Shown here one piece after another: positions 11,562 to 21,784 of a DNA stretch of 64,000 bases (positions are counted from its first letter, which is position 1; each line of letters begins with the position of its first letter). The stretch covers positions 349,475,234 through 349,539,233 of the forward strand of contig NC_064622.1 in NCBI RefSeq assembly GCF_023898315.1, read 5' to 3'. Under the pieces are notes generated by a model that was given only the letters and a program-made list of their open reading frames with translations, was not told the origin of the DNA and searched no databases. Made by a program: the position numbers and the translations under genes. This DNA is from Schistocerca nitens. Lineage: Eukaryota; Arthropoda; Insecta; Orthoptera; Acrididae.

Positions 11562-12611
11562 GTAAACAGGTGCTCGATTGTGTTGATATATGTAATCATC
11601 ATCCCCGAATTGCTCTTCAACAGTGGGAAGCAAGAACGTGCTTAAAACATCAGTGTAGGCCTGTGCTGTGATAGTGCCACGCAAAACAACAAGGGGTGCA
11701 AGCCCCCTCCATGAAAAACACGGCCACACCATAACACTACCGCCTCCGAATTTTACTGTTGGCACTACACACGCTGGCAGATGACATTCTCTGGGCATTC
11801 GCCGTAACCACACCCTGCCATCGGATCGCCACATTGTCTACCGTGATTCGTCACTTCACACAACGTTTTCCCACTGTGCAGTCGTCCAATTTTTACGCTC
11901 CTTACACCAAGCGATGCGTCGTTTGATATTTAAGGGCTTGATATGTGGTTTATGAGCAGCCAGTCGACCATAAAATCCAAGTTTTCTCACCCCCCGCCTA
12001 ACTCATAGTGCTTGCAGTGGATCCTGATAGCCGACCGCTGTGGCCGAGCGGTTCTAGGCGCTTCAGTCTGGAACCGCGCAAGCGCTACGGCCGCAGATTC
12101 GAATCCTGCCTCGGGCATGGATGTGTGTGATGTCCTTAAGTTAGTTGGGTTTACATAGGGGACTGATGACCTCAGATGTTAAGTCCCATAGTGCTGAGAG
12201 CCGTTTGAACCATTTGAATCCTGATGCAGTTTGGAATTCCTGTGTGATAGTCAAGATAGATGTCTGTCTATTACACATTACGAGCCTCTTAAACTGTCGG
12301 CGGTCTCTGACAGTCAGAGGTCGGCCTGTTCGCTTTTGTGCTGCACGTGTCCCTTCACGTTTCCACTTCACTATCACATCGGGAACAGTGAACGTAGGGA
12401 TGTTTAGGAGTGCGGAAATCTCGCGTGCAGACGTATGACACAAGTGACACCCGATCACCTGACCACGATCTAAGTCTGTGAGTTCCGCGGAGCTCCCCAT
12501 TCTGCTCTGTCGCGATGTCTAATGACTACTAAGGTCGCTGATATGGTGCACCTGGCAATAGGTGGCAGCACAATGCACCTAATATGGAAAACGTATGTTT
12601 TGATCACATAG
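11562..12611 (-). pseudogene. Tc1-like transposon split by SINE
   Basis: Minus-strand N-terminus at 12,500 (MGSSAELTDLDRGQVIG, then an HTH and KREGTRAAQKRTGRP). A SINE at 12,029-12,217 interrupts it. It resumes at 11,834 with MWRSDGRVWLRR, FGGGSVMVW and DDDYIYQHNRAPVY, where the family has (F)QQDNAP. The right terminus tgttttgatcacatag is followed by TA at 12,612, a terminal repeat type I recall for Tc1-like elements. The left terminus is lost. Confidence 0.75.
12029..12217 (+). mobile_element. tRNA-derived SINE inside Tc1-like transposon
   Basis: A box tggccgagcgg near 12,041-12,051, B box gattcgaatcc near 12,096-12,106, body gggactgatgacctcag, tail ccgtttgaaccatttga. Flanked by an 8-bp duplication ATCCTGAT (12,021-12,028; 12,218-12,225). 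Confidence 0.88.
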
Positions 12612-12659
12612 TATATGTATACATATTAAGGATATAAAATACACAATAACTAATTCCGT

Positions 12660-12899
12660 CTTCAGTCCACAAGTGGCCTACCGGGACCATCCGACCGCCG
12701 TGTCTTCCTCAGTGGAGGATGCGGGTAGGAGGCACACCGCTCTCGCGATCGTTATGATGGTATTCACGACCGAAGCCGCAACTATTCGGTCGAGCGCATG
12801 GCGGCCTGGACGGTCACCCATCCAAGTGCCGACCACGCCCGACAGCGCTTCGGTGATCTCACGGGAACCGGTGTATCCACTGCGGCAAGGCCGTTGCCT
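12660..12899 (-). mobile_element. 5S rRNA-derived SINE (SINE3 type)
   Basis: On the minus strand, starting near 12,899, it reads GGATACACCGGTTCCCGTGA, then GATCACCGAAGCG, then GGCACTTGGATGGGTGACCG, the internal 5S rRNA sequence including the box A/IE/box C control region, followed by a non-5S body. This is a head of a retroposon, not a 5S gene: part of the 5S interior is missing and the 3' half is unrelated. Confidence 0.85.
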
Positions 12900-13328
12900 A
12901 AAAACTAAGAATAATGCGCAGTTCTAATTAAGTGCGACACAAACAAACAAAAAACAGAGAGAATGGTGGATGATTTATGGTGGAGAGCGCTAAACAGCAA
13001 GGTCATCAGCGAACAGAGAGAAGTCACTGGCTCCCTGGTTCTCTTTCACACATTCATTTATGTTTGTTGCCCTACCAGCGCAATGAATACTACCGGTAAT
13101 CATACGATTTACTACGTCATTTACGTACTATTCCAAAACTACCGAACCATCTCTAGTTTATAAGAATAAGAATGAGATAGGCTTGGATAGTTATAAGGGG
13201 GATGTGCCCCGCCCCCTTTCCATCTTCCCTCCCCACTACGCGGAGATATTCGCATTTTGTGTGTCAGTTTTCTGCGTCGCCCTCACAGAGAGCAGAAGGG
13301 TGAGTGAGGTGTCGGTGTGTTGTTGCAG
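12900..13328. other. Intron or intergenic sequence before BicDR exon A
   Basis: No upstream exon found. A pyrimidine-rich run (cgccccctttccatcttccctcc at about 13,208-13,230) lies upstream of the exon A acceptor. Confidence 0.5.
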
Positions 13329-13544
13329 CGGCTGGAGCAGGACCGGCACGAGCTGCGGCGCCAGCTGGCGGCTGCGCGGTCGGAGGCGGAGTCTCGGCTG
13401 CTGGAGCTGCAGGCCGACCTGCAGGCGGCCACCCGCCACCTGGCGGAGCGCGAGGCCGAGCTGCGGCGCACCGACCGCGAGAAGGCGGCGCTCGTCGCGG
13501 AGCTCACCGAGCAGAACCTGCGCCTCGCCGCCAGGCTCAAGGAG
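13329..13544 (+). CDS. BicDR: BicDR exon A (first exon in window), coiled coil
   Basis: Acceptor tgttgcag precedes CGG; the donor after GAG is gtagcg, a weak match at +4 to +6. Both ends are phase 0 and it encodes 72 residues beginning RLEQDRHELRRQ and ending LRLAARLKE. It corresponds to the segment of BICDL1 just after the N-terminal dynein-binding part (LEQ..HELRR, then a READREK-like block seen here as RRTDREK, then ELTEQN). The exon is extremely GC-rich (mostly G/C at third positions), unlike the AT-rich later exons. It predicts one continuous coiled coil. A 121-residue + ORF in another frame over this exon is a GC-driven shadow. Confidence 0.88.
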
Positions 13545-13744
13545 GTAGCGCACATACCTCGCTCCCGTCTCCCCCCGTCTGCGGCTCAAACACTTGCACC
13601 ACGCCGTTGAGCCTTATATTACATTAGATTAATACTAGTTCCATGGATCATGAATACTATATTTCGTAATGATGTGGAACGAGACAAATTTTCCAATACA
13701 TGACATAATTAAGTTAATTTAACAACATAATTAAGTTAATATAA

Positions 13745-14773
13745 CAACTTTTTTGTTTTTTTATTTTTTATAATTTTTTTGTTTGTTTTTCTTTTTTTTT
13801 CTTAATTTATATCTAAAAATTCCTGTATGGAGTAGAAGGAGTTGTCATTCAGAAATTCTTTTAATTTCTTCTTAAATACTTGTTGGTTATCTGTCAGACT
13901 TTTGATATTATTTGGTAAGTGACCAAAGACTTTAGTGGCAGTATAATTCACCCCTTTCTGTGCCAAAGTTAGATTTAATCTTGAATAGTGAAGATCATCC
14001 TTTCTCCTAGTATTGTAGTTATGCACACTGCTATTACTTTTGAATTGGGTTTGGTTGTTAATAACAAATTTCATAAGAGTGTATATATACTGAGAAGCTA
14101 CTGTGAATATCCATAGATCCATAAATAAATGTCTGCAGGATGAGCTTGGGTGGACTCCAGCTATTATTCTGATTACACGCTTTTGTGCAATAAATACTTT
14201 ATTCCTCAGTGATGAATTACCCCAAAATATGATGCCATATGCAAGCAATGAGTGAAAATAGGCGTAGTAAGCTAATTTACTAAGAAGTTTATCACCAAAA
14301 TTTGCAATGACCCTTATTGCATAAGTAGCTAAACTCAAACGTTTCAGCAGATCATCAATGTGTTTCTACCAATTTAATCTCTCATCAATGGACACACTTA
14401 AAAATTTTGAATATTCTACCTTAGCTATATGCTTCTGATTAAGGTCTATATTTATTAATAGTGTCATACCATTTACTGTACGGAACTGTATGTACTGTGT
14501 CTTATCAAAATTCAGTGAGAGTCCAGTTACAAGGAACCACTTAGTAATTTTCTGAAAGACATTATTGACAATTTCATCAGTTAATTCTTGTTCGTCAGGT
14601 GTGATTACTATACTTGTATCATCAGCAAAGAGAACTAACTTTGCCTCTTCATGAATATAGAATGGTAAGTTATTAATATATATTAAGAACAACAAAGGAC
14701 CCAAGACCGACCCTTGTGGAACCCCATTCTTGATAGTTCCCCAGTTTGAGGAATGTGCTGACCTTTGCGTATC
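13745..14773 (-). pseudogene. 5'-truncated LINE, RT C-terminal part (Jockey/CR1 type)
   Basis: Minus strand. At the right end GVPQGSVLGPLLFLIYIN (RT motif B'), then LVLFADDTS (YADD-type catalytic box), LSLNFDKTQYI and SVDERL-like thumb. After a frameshift near 14,350 it reads YYAYFHSLLAYGIIFWGNSS and ends HLPNNIKSL..FLND..Y. A T-rich tract at 13,745-13,800 is its A-rich tail. The right limit touches the TTA repeat of the next element. Dead by frameshift and truncation. Confidence 0.82.
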
Positions 14774-15330
14774 TTAAGCCGTCGGCACACGGACCGTGCT
14801 GTCGAACGTTAACGTTGAGCGTGCCAAGTTCAACACGCTGCTGAACGCTCAGGAACGATGCGATCCGTGCATACGGTACGTGGGCTTGAACGTGGTATAC
14901 GCGATCGCAACGCACTCCAGCGGCAGTTGAGGGATGTTTCTCGTTCGTAAATCACACTGTTTACTCAACGGGCGCGCGTAAAATTCCCACATTAGCTCTA
15001 TTAAAACGCACATTTCTTTCATCGTCCACGAAAAGGAAAGTACCATGTCCAAACAATGACACAGGCTTATAAAAGTTCCATTACAAACAGTGCGGTACAC
15101 ATTTCAAATACTTCTCCGCATAAGATAAACATTATTTCATCATTCCCACATTTTAGTAAAACACCAAGTTCAGTCTTACTTGATCACTGTTACTACCCAG
15201 TCGCAGAATCTCTGCAACACGTGAATTACTAATCGTAAAGGAAAATGGAGCAAAATATCTTTATACAAGTAGCGCAAGCTGTCCTGTAGATTAAGCCAAT
15301 CGAACAAAGTCACATCTCAAAAAAAGAGTG

Positions 15331-15333
<3 letters not shown>

Positions 15334-15400
<67 letters not shown>

Positions 15401-15424
15401 TTTTTTTTTTTTTTTTTTTTTTTT
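15334..15424. repeat. (AT)n plus poly-T tract at LINE 3' end
   Basis: AT dinucleotides at 15,334-15,396 followed by about 28 T (15,397-15,424). The T run is the poly(A) tail of the minus-strand RTE LINE; the AT run is probably expanded target or tail sequence. Confidence 0.85.
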
Positions 15425-15427
15425 GTC

Positions 15428-16613
15428 ATCAGTCTACTGACTGGTTTGATGCGGCCCGCCACGAATTCCTTTCCTGTGGTAACCTCTTCATCTCAGAGTA
15501 GCACTTGCAACCTACGTCCTCAATTATTTGCTTGACGTATTCCAATCTCTGTCTTCCTCTACAGTTTTTGCCCTCTACAGCTCCCTCTAGTACCATGGAA
15601 GTTATTCCCTCATGTCTTAGCAGATGTCCTGTCATCCTGTCCCTTCTCCTTATCAGTGTTTTCCACATATTCCTTTCCTCTCCGACTCTTTGTAGAACCT
15701 CCTCATTCCTTACCCTATCAGTTCACCTAATTTTCAACATTCGTCTATAGCACCACATCTCAAATGCTTCGATTCTCTTCTGTTTCGGTTTTCCCACACT
15801 CCATGTTTCACTACCATACAATGCTGTACTCCAGACGTACATCCTCAGAAATTTCTTCCTCAAATTAAGGCCGGCATTTGATATTAGTAGACTTCTCTTG
15901 GCCAGAAATGCCTTTTTTGCCATAGCGAGTCTGCTTTTGATGTCCTCCTTGCTCCGTCCTTCATTGGTTATTTTACTGCCTAGGTAGCAGAATTCCTTAA
16001 CTTCATTGACTTCGTGACCATCAATCCTGATTTCAGTTTCTCGCTGTTCTCATTTCTACTACTTCTCATTACCTTCGTCTTTCTCCGATTTACTCTCAAA
16101 CCATACTGTGTACTCATTAGACTGTTCATTCCGTTCAGCAGATCATTTAATTGTTCTTCACTTTCACTCAGGATAGCAATGTCATCAGCGAATCGTATCA
16201 TTGATATCCTTTCACCTTGAATTTTAATTACACTCATGAACCTTTCTTTTATTTCCATCATTGCTTCCTCGATGTACAGATTGAAGAGTAGGGGCGAAAG
16301 GCTACAGCCTTGTCTTACACCCTTCTTAATACGAGCACTTCGTTCTTGATCGTCCACTCTTATTATTCCCTCTTGGTTGTTGTACATATTGTATATGACC
16401 CGTCTCTCCCTATAGCTTACCCCTACGTTTTTCAGAATCTCGAACAGCTTGCAAAATTTTGTATTGTCGAACGCTTTTTCCAGGTCGACAAATCCTATGA
16501 AAGTGTCCTGATTTTTCTTTAGTCTTGCTTCCATTATTAGCCGTAACGTCAGAATTGCCTCTCTCGTCCCTTTACTTTTCCTAAAGCCAAACTGATCGTT
16601 ACCTAGCGCATTC
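15428..16613 (-). pseudogene. RTE LINE reverse transcriptase, palm to C-terminus
   Basis: Resumes left of the SINE: GNDQFGFRKSKGTREAI, then FVDLEKAFDN (motif A), RQGCSLSPLLFNLY (motif B), MIRFADDIAIL (motif C), the thumb and, after a frameshift near 15,970, KKFLRMYVWSTALYGSETW and KRIEAFEMWCYRRMLKI, then HLLRHEGITSMVLEGAVEGK and a C-terminal NSWRAASNQS. Family: C-terminal region of RTE/BovB-type RTs. Confidence 0.85.
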
Positions 16614-16624
16614 TCAATTTTCTT

Positions 16625-16860
16625 AACCGAGCGAGGTGGCGCAGTGGTTAGACACTGGACTCGCATTCGGGAGGACGACGGTTCAATCCCGCGTCCGGCC
16701 ATCCTGATCTGGGTTTTCCGTGATTTCCCTAAATCACTCCAGGCAAATGCCGGGATGGTTCTTCTGAAAGTTCACGGCCGACTTCCTTCCCCATCCTTCC
16801 CTAATCCGATGAGACCGATGACCACGCTGTCTGGTCTCCTTCCGCAAAACCAACCAACCA
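16625..16860 (+). mobile_element. tRNA-derived SINE inside the RTE LINE, 11-bp duplication
   Basis: tRNA head with A box tggcgcagtggttagacac and B box acggttcaatcccgcg, body ccgtgatttccctaaatcac, ending in ccaaccaacca. TCAATTTTCTT at 16,614-16,624 is repeated at 16,861-16,871, so the LINE sequence is restored exactly by removing the SINE. Confidence 0.92.
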
Positions 16861-17118
16861 TCAATTTTCTTTTCCATTCTTCTGTATATTATTCCTGTAA
16901 GCAGCTTCGATGCATGTGCTGTTAAGCTGATTGTGCGATAATTCTCGCACTTGTCAGCTCTTGCCGTCTTCGGAATTGTGTGGATGATGCTTTTCCGAAA
17001 GTCAGATGGTATGTCGCCAGACTCATATATTCTACACACCAACGTGAATAGTCGTTTTGTTGCCACTTCCCCCAATGATTTTAGAAATTCTGATGGAATG
17101 TTATCTATCCCTTCTGCC

Positions 17119-18669
17119 TTATTTTACCGTAAAGTCCTCCAAAGCTCTTTCAAATTCCGATTCTGATACTGGATCCCCTATCTCTTCTAAATCGACTCCT
17201 GTTTCTTCTTCTATCACATCAGACAAATCTTCACCCTCAGAGAGGCTTTCAATGTATTCTTTCCACCTATCTGCTCTCTCCTCTGCATTTAACAGTGGAA
17301 TTCCCGTTGCACTCTTAATGTTATCACCGTTGCTTTTAATGTCACCAAAGGTTGTTTTGACTTTCCTGTATGCTGAGTCTGTCCTTCTGACAATCATATC
17401 TTTTTCGATGTCTTCACATTTTTCCTGCAGCCATTTCGTCTTAGCTTCCCTGCACTTCCTATTTATTTCATTCCTCAACGACTTGTATTTCTGTATTCCT
17501 GGTTTTGCCGGAACATGTTTGTACTTCCTCCTTTCATCAATCAACTGAAGTATTTCTTCTGTTACCCATGGTTTCTTCGCAGCTACCTTCTTTGTACCTA
17601 TGTTTTCCTTCCCAACTTTTGTGATGGCCCTTTTTAGAGATGTCCATTCCTCTTCAACTGTACTGCCTACTGCGCTATTCCTTATTGCTGTATCTATAGC
17701 GTTAGAGAACTTCAAACGTATCTCGTCATTCCTTAGTACTTCCGTATCCCACTTCTTTGCGTATTGATTCTTCCTGACTAATGTCTTGAACTTCAGCATA
17801 CTCTTCATCACTACTATATTGTGATCTGAGTCTATATCTGCTCCTGGGTACGCCTTACAATCCAGTATCTGATTTCGGAATCTCTGTCTGACCATGATGT
17901 AATCTAATTGAAATCTTCCCGTATCTCCCGGCCTTTTCCAAGTATACCTTCTCCTCTTGTGATTCTTGAACAGGATATTCGCTATTACTAGCTGAAACTT
18001 GTTACAGAACTCAATTAGTCTTTCTCCTCTTTCATTCCTTGTCCCAAGCCCATATTCTCCTGTAACCTTTTCTTCTACTCCTTCCCCTACAACTGCATTC
18101 CAGTCGCCCATGACTATTAGATTTTCGTCCCCCTTTACATACTGCATTACCCTTTCAATATCCTCATACACTTTCTCTATCTGTTCATCTTCAGCTTGCG
18201 ACGTCAGCATGTATACCTGAACTATCGTTGTCGGTGTTGGTCTGTTGTCGATTCTGATTAGAACAACCCGGTCACTGAACTGTTCACAGTAACACACCCT
18301 CTGCCCTACCTTCCTATTCATAACGAATCCTACACCTCTTATACCATTTTCTGCTGCTGTTGATATTACCCGATACTCATCTGACCAGAAATCCTTGTCT
18401 TCCTTCCACTTCACTTCACTGACCTCTACTATATCTAGATTGAGCCTTTGCATTTCCCTTTTCAGATTTTCTAGTTTCCCTACCACGTTCAAGCTTCTGA
18501 CATTCCACGCCCCGACTCGTTGAACGTTATCCTTTCGTCGATTATTCAATCTTTTTCTCATGGTAACCTTCCCCTTGGCAGTCCCCTCCCGGAGATCCGA
18601 ATGGGGGACTATTCCGGAATCTTTTGCCAATGGAGAGATCATCATGACACTTCTTCCATTACAGGCCAC
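17119..18669 (-). pseudogene. RTE LINE endonuclease and start of RT
   Basis: 516 codons open. AP-endonuclease signs: VGAWNVRSLN near residue 51, EVKW near residue 85, MGDWNAVVGEG near 187, LDYIMVRQR near 255 and DSDHN near 283. The C-terminal portion is the linker to the RT (KWLQEK, then WKEYIESL..EGED). It nicks target DNA during target-primed reverse transcription in the nucleus. Open reading ends at a one-base frameshift near 17,125; the RT continues in another frame at 17,100-16,870 (ESGDIPSDFRKSIIHTIPK, NYRTISL). Confidence 0.85.
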
Positions 18670-18889
18670 ATGTCCTGTGGATACACGTTTCGTGTCTTTA
18701 ATGCAGTGGTTTCCATTGCCTTCTGCATCCTCATGTCGTTGATCATTGCTGATTCTTCCGCCTTTAGGGGCAATTTCCCACCTCTAGGACAAGAGAATGC
18801 CCTGAACCTCTATCCGCTCCTCCGCCCTCTTTGACAAGGCCGTTGGCAGAATGAGGCTGACTTCTTATGCCGTAAGTGTTCGGCCGCCA

Positions 18890-18990
18890 ATGCTGATTAT
18901 TTATCAAAATTTAGGCAGTGTGGCGGGGATCGAACCCGGGACCGAAGACGTTTTGATTATGAATGAAAGACGCTACCCCTAGACCACGGG
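18890..18990 (-). repeat. tRNA-like sequence at the 5' edge of the RTE LINE
   Basis: On the minus strand: GTGGTCTAGGGGTAGCGTC (A-box side), then GGTCCCGGGTTCGATCCCCG, an excellent T-arm/B box, then aaattttgataaataatcag into the LINE 5' UTR. The region between the D and T arms is longer than a tRNA anticodon arm and does not pair well, so it is not a functional tRNA gene. Confidence 0.75.
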
Positions 18991-19704
18991 TATATTTACA
19001 TGACATCAAATATTATAGCATATACTTATATTAAACTAATAATAAAGGATCAGAGCCTAATAAAAACGCGAATGTTAGGAAAAAAATTTCAAAATGTTAA
19101 GACCTTCATTAGTGGACAGTGACGCTACACATTATGCTACACAAACAACACACTTCATGTATTTAATCATATTGTGTTAGCCCTTGCTAAAAACGTTAAT
19201 CGTAGATAATTATGTTACTAACTGAAATTTAATTATAACTAATTGTACCAAGAACAATGCGTTTTGGGTGTATCTTCAGTGTGTCGCTGCATTCAAATAG
19301 CCTACTCTCATAATACGAGAGTTACAATAATTATTTTGCCACGAATACGATGTTTCTCATTATTTTATTGGAACGAATCACACAACTAACAACGGGTTTT
19401 ACAGTAATTCTCAATTTTCTGGTGCTCAGAATCGGCATATATACATCTAGGCTTGAAATGAATGCCAATATGATGATGAATGCCAATATGATGCCTCACA
19501 AGTCTGTACTGAAGGGAGACGTAGGTGGCGTGTGCCATCTCATTGGTCAGCGCTCAGACGCACGCTCAGAATATCTGACATGCCAGATATTGCTCTGCAC
19601 GTTCGGAAAGACTCCCGAAAGTGCTATTCCACGCTATGACGTCAGAAACTCGGCACGCTCAACGCTCAACGTTCGGATGCACGGCCCGTGTGCCGAGGGC
19701 TTTA

Positions 19705-20022
19705 TGGCATTATTGTACGCCTACTTAGCTTCCTTCTCCTTTTTTTTCTTTTTCCCCTACCATTTCGACCTTCTAGGGACCACGTGACGATTTCAGTTCC
19801 TATCCACTCCCTCTTCTCCTCCAACTTATTTAGTCTTTTTACCCTGTCTCTTTTTTTTCTTTCGTCAGACCATCTCCCACCAGTTCTGTTTTGCAACCCT
19901 TCAACATTCAGCACTTTGTAATTCAGTGGAAGGCATTTACCTGCATAGAGGCACTCTGGTATCACTACCGTGTTATAACGCATTACCTTGACATTTTTGA
20001 TCTTTTCTTTCTTCAGTAAATA
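19705..20022 (-). pseudogene. LINE RT C-terminal fragment
   Basis: Minus-strand translation reads KNVKVMRYNTVVIPECLYAG, then GGRWSDERKKRDRVKRLNK and GRNGRGKRKKRRRK, similar to the C-terminal segment of RTE-like LINE RTs (YNTV..PxxLYxxECL...). It is cut on the right by the Tc1-like element at 20,025 and on the left by the TTA element. Confidence 0.5.
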
Positions 20023-20024
20023 TA

Positions 20025-21417
20025 CACTACTGGCCATTAAATATGCTGCACCAAGAAGATGACGTGCTACAGACGCGAAATTTAGCCGACAGGAAGAAGA
20101 TGCTGTGATATGCAAATGATTAGCTTTTCAGAGCATTCACACAAGGTTAGCGCCGGTGGCGACACCTACAACGTGCTGACATGAGGAAAGTTTCCAGCCG
20201 ATTTCTCATACACAAACAGCGGCTGACTGGCGTCGCCTGGTGAAACGTTGTTGTGATGCCTCGTATAAGGAGGAGAAATGCGTACCATCACGTTTCCGAC
20301 TTTGATAAAGGTAGGATTGTAGCCTATCGCGATTGCGGTTTATCGTATCGCGACATTACTGCTCGCGTCGGTCGAGATCCAATGACTGTTAGCAGAATAT
20401 GGAATTTGTGGGTTCAGGAGGGTAATACAGAACTCCGTGCTGCATCCAACGGCCTCGTATCACTAGCAGTCGAGATGACAGGCATCTTATCCGCATGGCT
20501 GTCACGGATCGTTCAACCACGTCTCGATCCCTGAGTCAACAGATGGGGACGTTTGCAAGACGAAAACCATCTGCACAAACAGTTCGACGACGTTTGCAGC
20601 AGCATGGATTATCAGCTCGGAGACCATGGCTGCGGTTACCCTTGACGCTGCATCACAGACAGGAGCGCCTGCGATGGTGTACTCGACGACGAACCTGGGT
20701 GCACGAATGGCAAAACGTAATTTTTTCGGATGAATCCAGGTTCTGTTTACAGCATCATGCTGGTCGCATCCGTGTTTGGCGACATCGCGGTGAACGCACA
20801 TTGGAAGCGTGTATTCGTCGTCGCCGTACTGGCGTATCACCCGGCGTGATGGTATCGGGTGCCATTGGTTACACATCTCGGTCACCTCTTGTTCGCACTG
20901 ACGGCACTTTGAACAGTGGACGTTACATTTCAGATGTGTTACGACCCGTGGCTCTACCCTTCATTCAATACCTGCGAAACCCTACATTTCAGCAGGATAA
21001 TGCACGACCGCATGTTGCAGGTCCTGTACGGGCCTTTCTGGATACAGAAAAAACTGCTGCCCTGGCCAGCACATTCTCCAGATCTCTCACCAATTGAAAA
21101 CGTCTGGTAAATGGTGGCCGAGCAACTTGCTCGTCACAATACGCCAGTCACTACTCTTGAACTGTGGTATCGTGTTGAAGCTGCATGGGCAGCTGTACCT
21201 GTACACGCCATCCAAGCTCTGACTCAATGCCCAGGCGTATCAAGGCCGTTATTACGGCCAGAGGTGGTTGTTCTGGGTACTGATTTCTCAGGATCTATGC
21301 ACCCAAACTGCGTGAAAATGTAATCACGTGACAGTTCTAATATAATATATTTGTCCTATGAATACCCGTGTACCATCTGCATTTGTTCTTGTGTAGCAAT
21401 TTTAATGGCTAGTAGTG
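20025..21417 (+). mobile_element. Tc1-like transposon family B, complete ends, dead transposase
   Basis: 1,393 bp between TA sites (20,023-20,024; 21,418-21,419); ends CACTACTGGCCATTAAA and the inverse. Transposase starts MMPRIRRRNAYHHVSDFDKG at 20,256, with an HTH and VGRDPMTVSRIW. A frameshift near 20,470 moves it to another frame (DRSTTSRSLSQQMG, FSDESRFCLQ, FQQDNARPHV). A second frameshift near 21,045 leads to LLPWPAHSPDLSPIENVW followed by TAA at about 21,108. Non-functional. Confidence 0.9.
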
Positions 21418-21784
21418 TACTATGATATTACATGTATATCTTCTTCATTATTATTGTTGAAGTACTTTATTTCCCTGCGACTTTATCCTGTAGCTTAACA
21501 CAAGGCACACAGACTTGCAGGACAAGGCTGTAAACGAGTGCCGTATCGAATCTGCCCAGTAGTTCAGCGACCATCAGTTTGGTACACTCGCCAGCCTGAG
21601 TATAGTTTTCAGTGGTTTTGCACTCTCCTGTAGGTAAATGTTGCGCAATCCCTCTCCCGGCACCCCCCCCCCCTATCACCCCTCCCTCTAGGTAGCTCAC
21701 AACCGTTCTATGAATTTGTAGGTGGCGAGCATTGTCCCCGAGCTATTGCAGTACTTCTTCCTCTCCTATGCTGCAATCTTAAAA

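Larger units (their letters stand above)
15397..18990 (-). mobile_element. RTE-clade LINE, nearly full length
   Basis: Minus strand; about 3.35 kb after subtracting the SINE and its duplication at 16,614-16,860. ORF order is AP endonuclease then reverse transcriptase in one frame system. A tRNA-like sequence lies at its 5' edge (18,890-18,990) and poly(A) at its 3' end. It is disabled by at least a frameshift near 17,125, another near 15,970, a stop near 15,720 and the SINE insertion. Related but distinct RTE copies lie at 44,090-46,420 and 59,836-60,640. Confidence 0.9.
14777..19701. mobile_element. TIR element with TTA duplications, split by an RTE LINE
   Basis: The left end AGCCGTCGGCACACGG and right end CCGTGTGCCGAGGGCT are inverted repeats that extend further inward (ccgtgc; aacgtt..gagcgtgcc). 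TTA flanks both ends (14,774-14,776; 19,702-19,704). TWA duplications are typical of PIF/Harbinger elements; the assignment is inference. Without the LINE insertion it is about 1.25 kb and has no ORF of note, so it is probably non-autonomous. Confidence 0.75.

Noticed and set aside
12660-12899. 5S rRNA gene
   Set aside because: Internal 5S sequence is incomplete and is fused to a non-5S body, typical of a SINE.
13183-13627. Several overlapping long ORFs in other frames and on the minus strand over the GC-rich exon
   Set aside because: They are composition shadows of exon A; only the frame with flanking AG/GT splice sites and family similarity was kept.
18890-18990. Functional tRNA gene
   Set aside because: A good B box but an over-long, unpaired anticodon region; it is part of a repeat.
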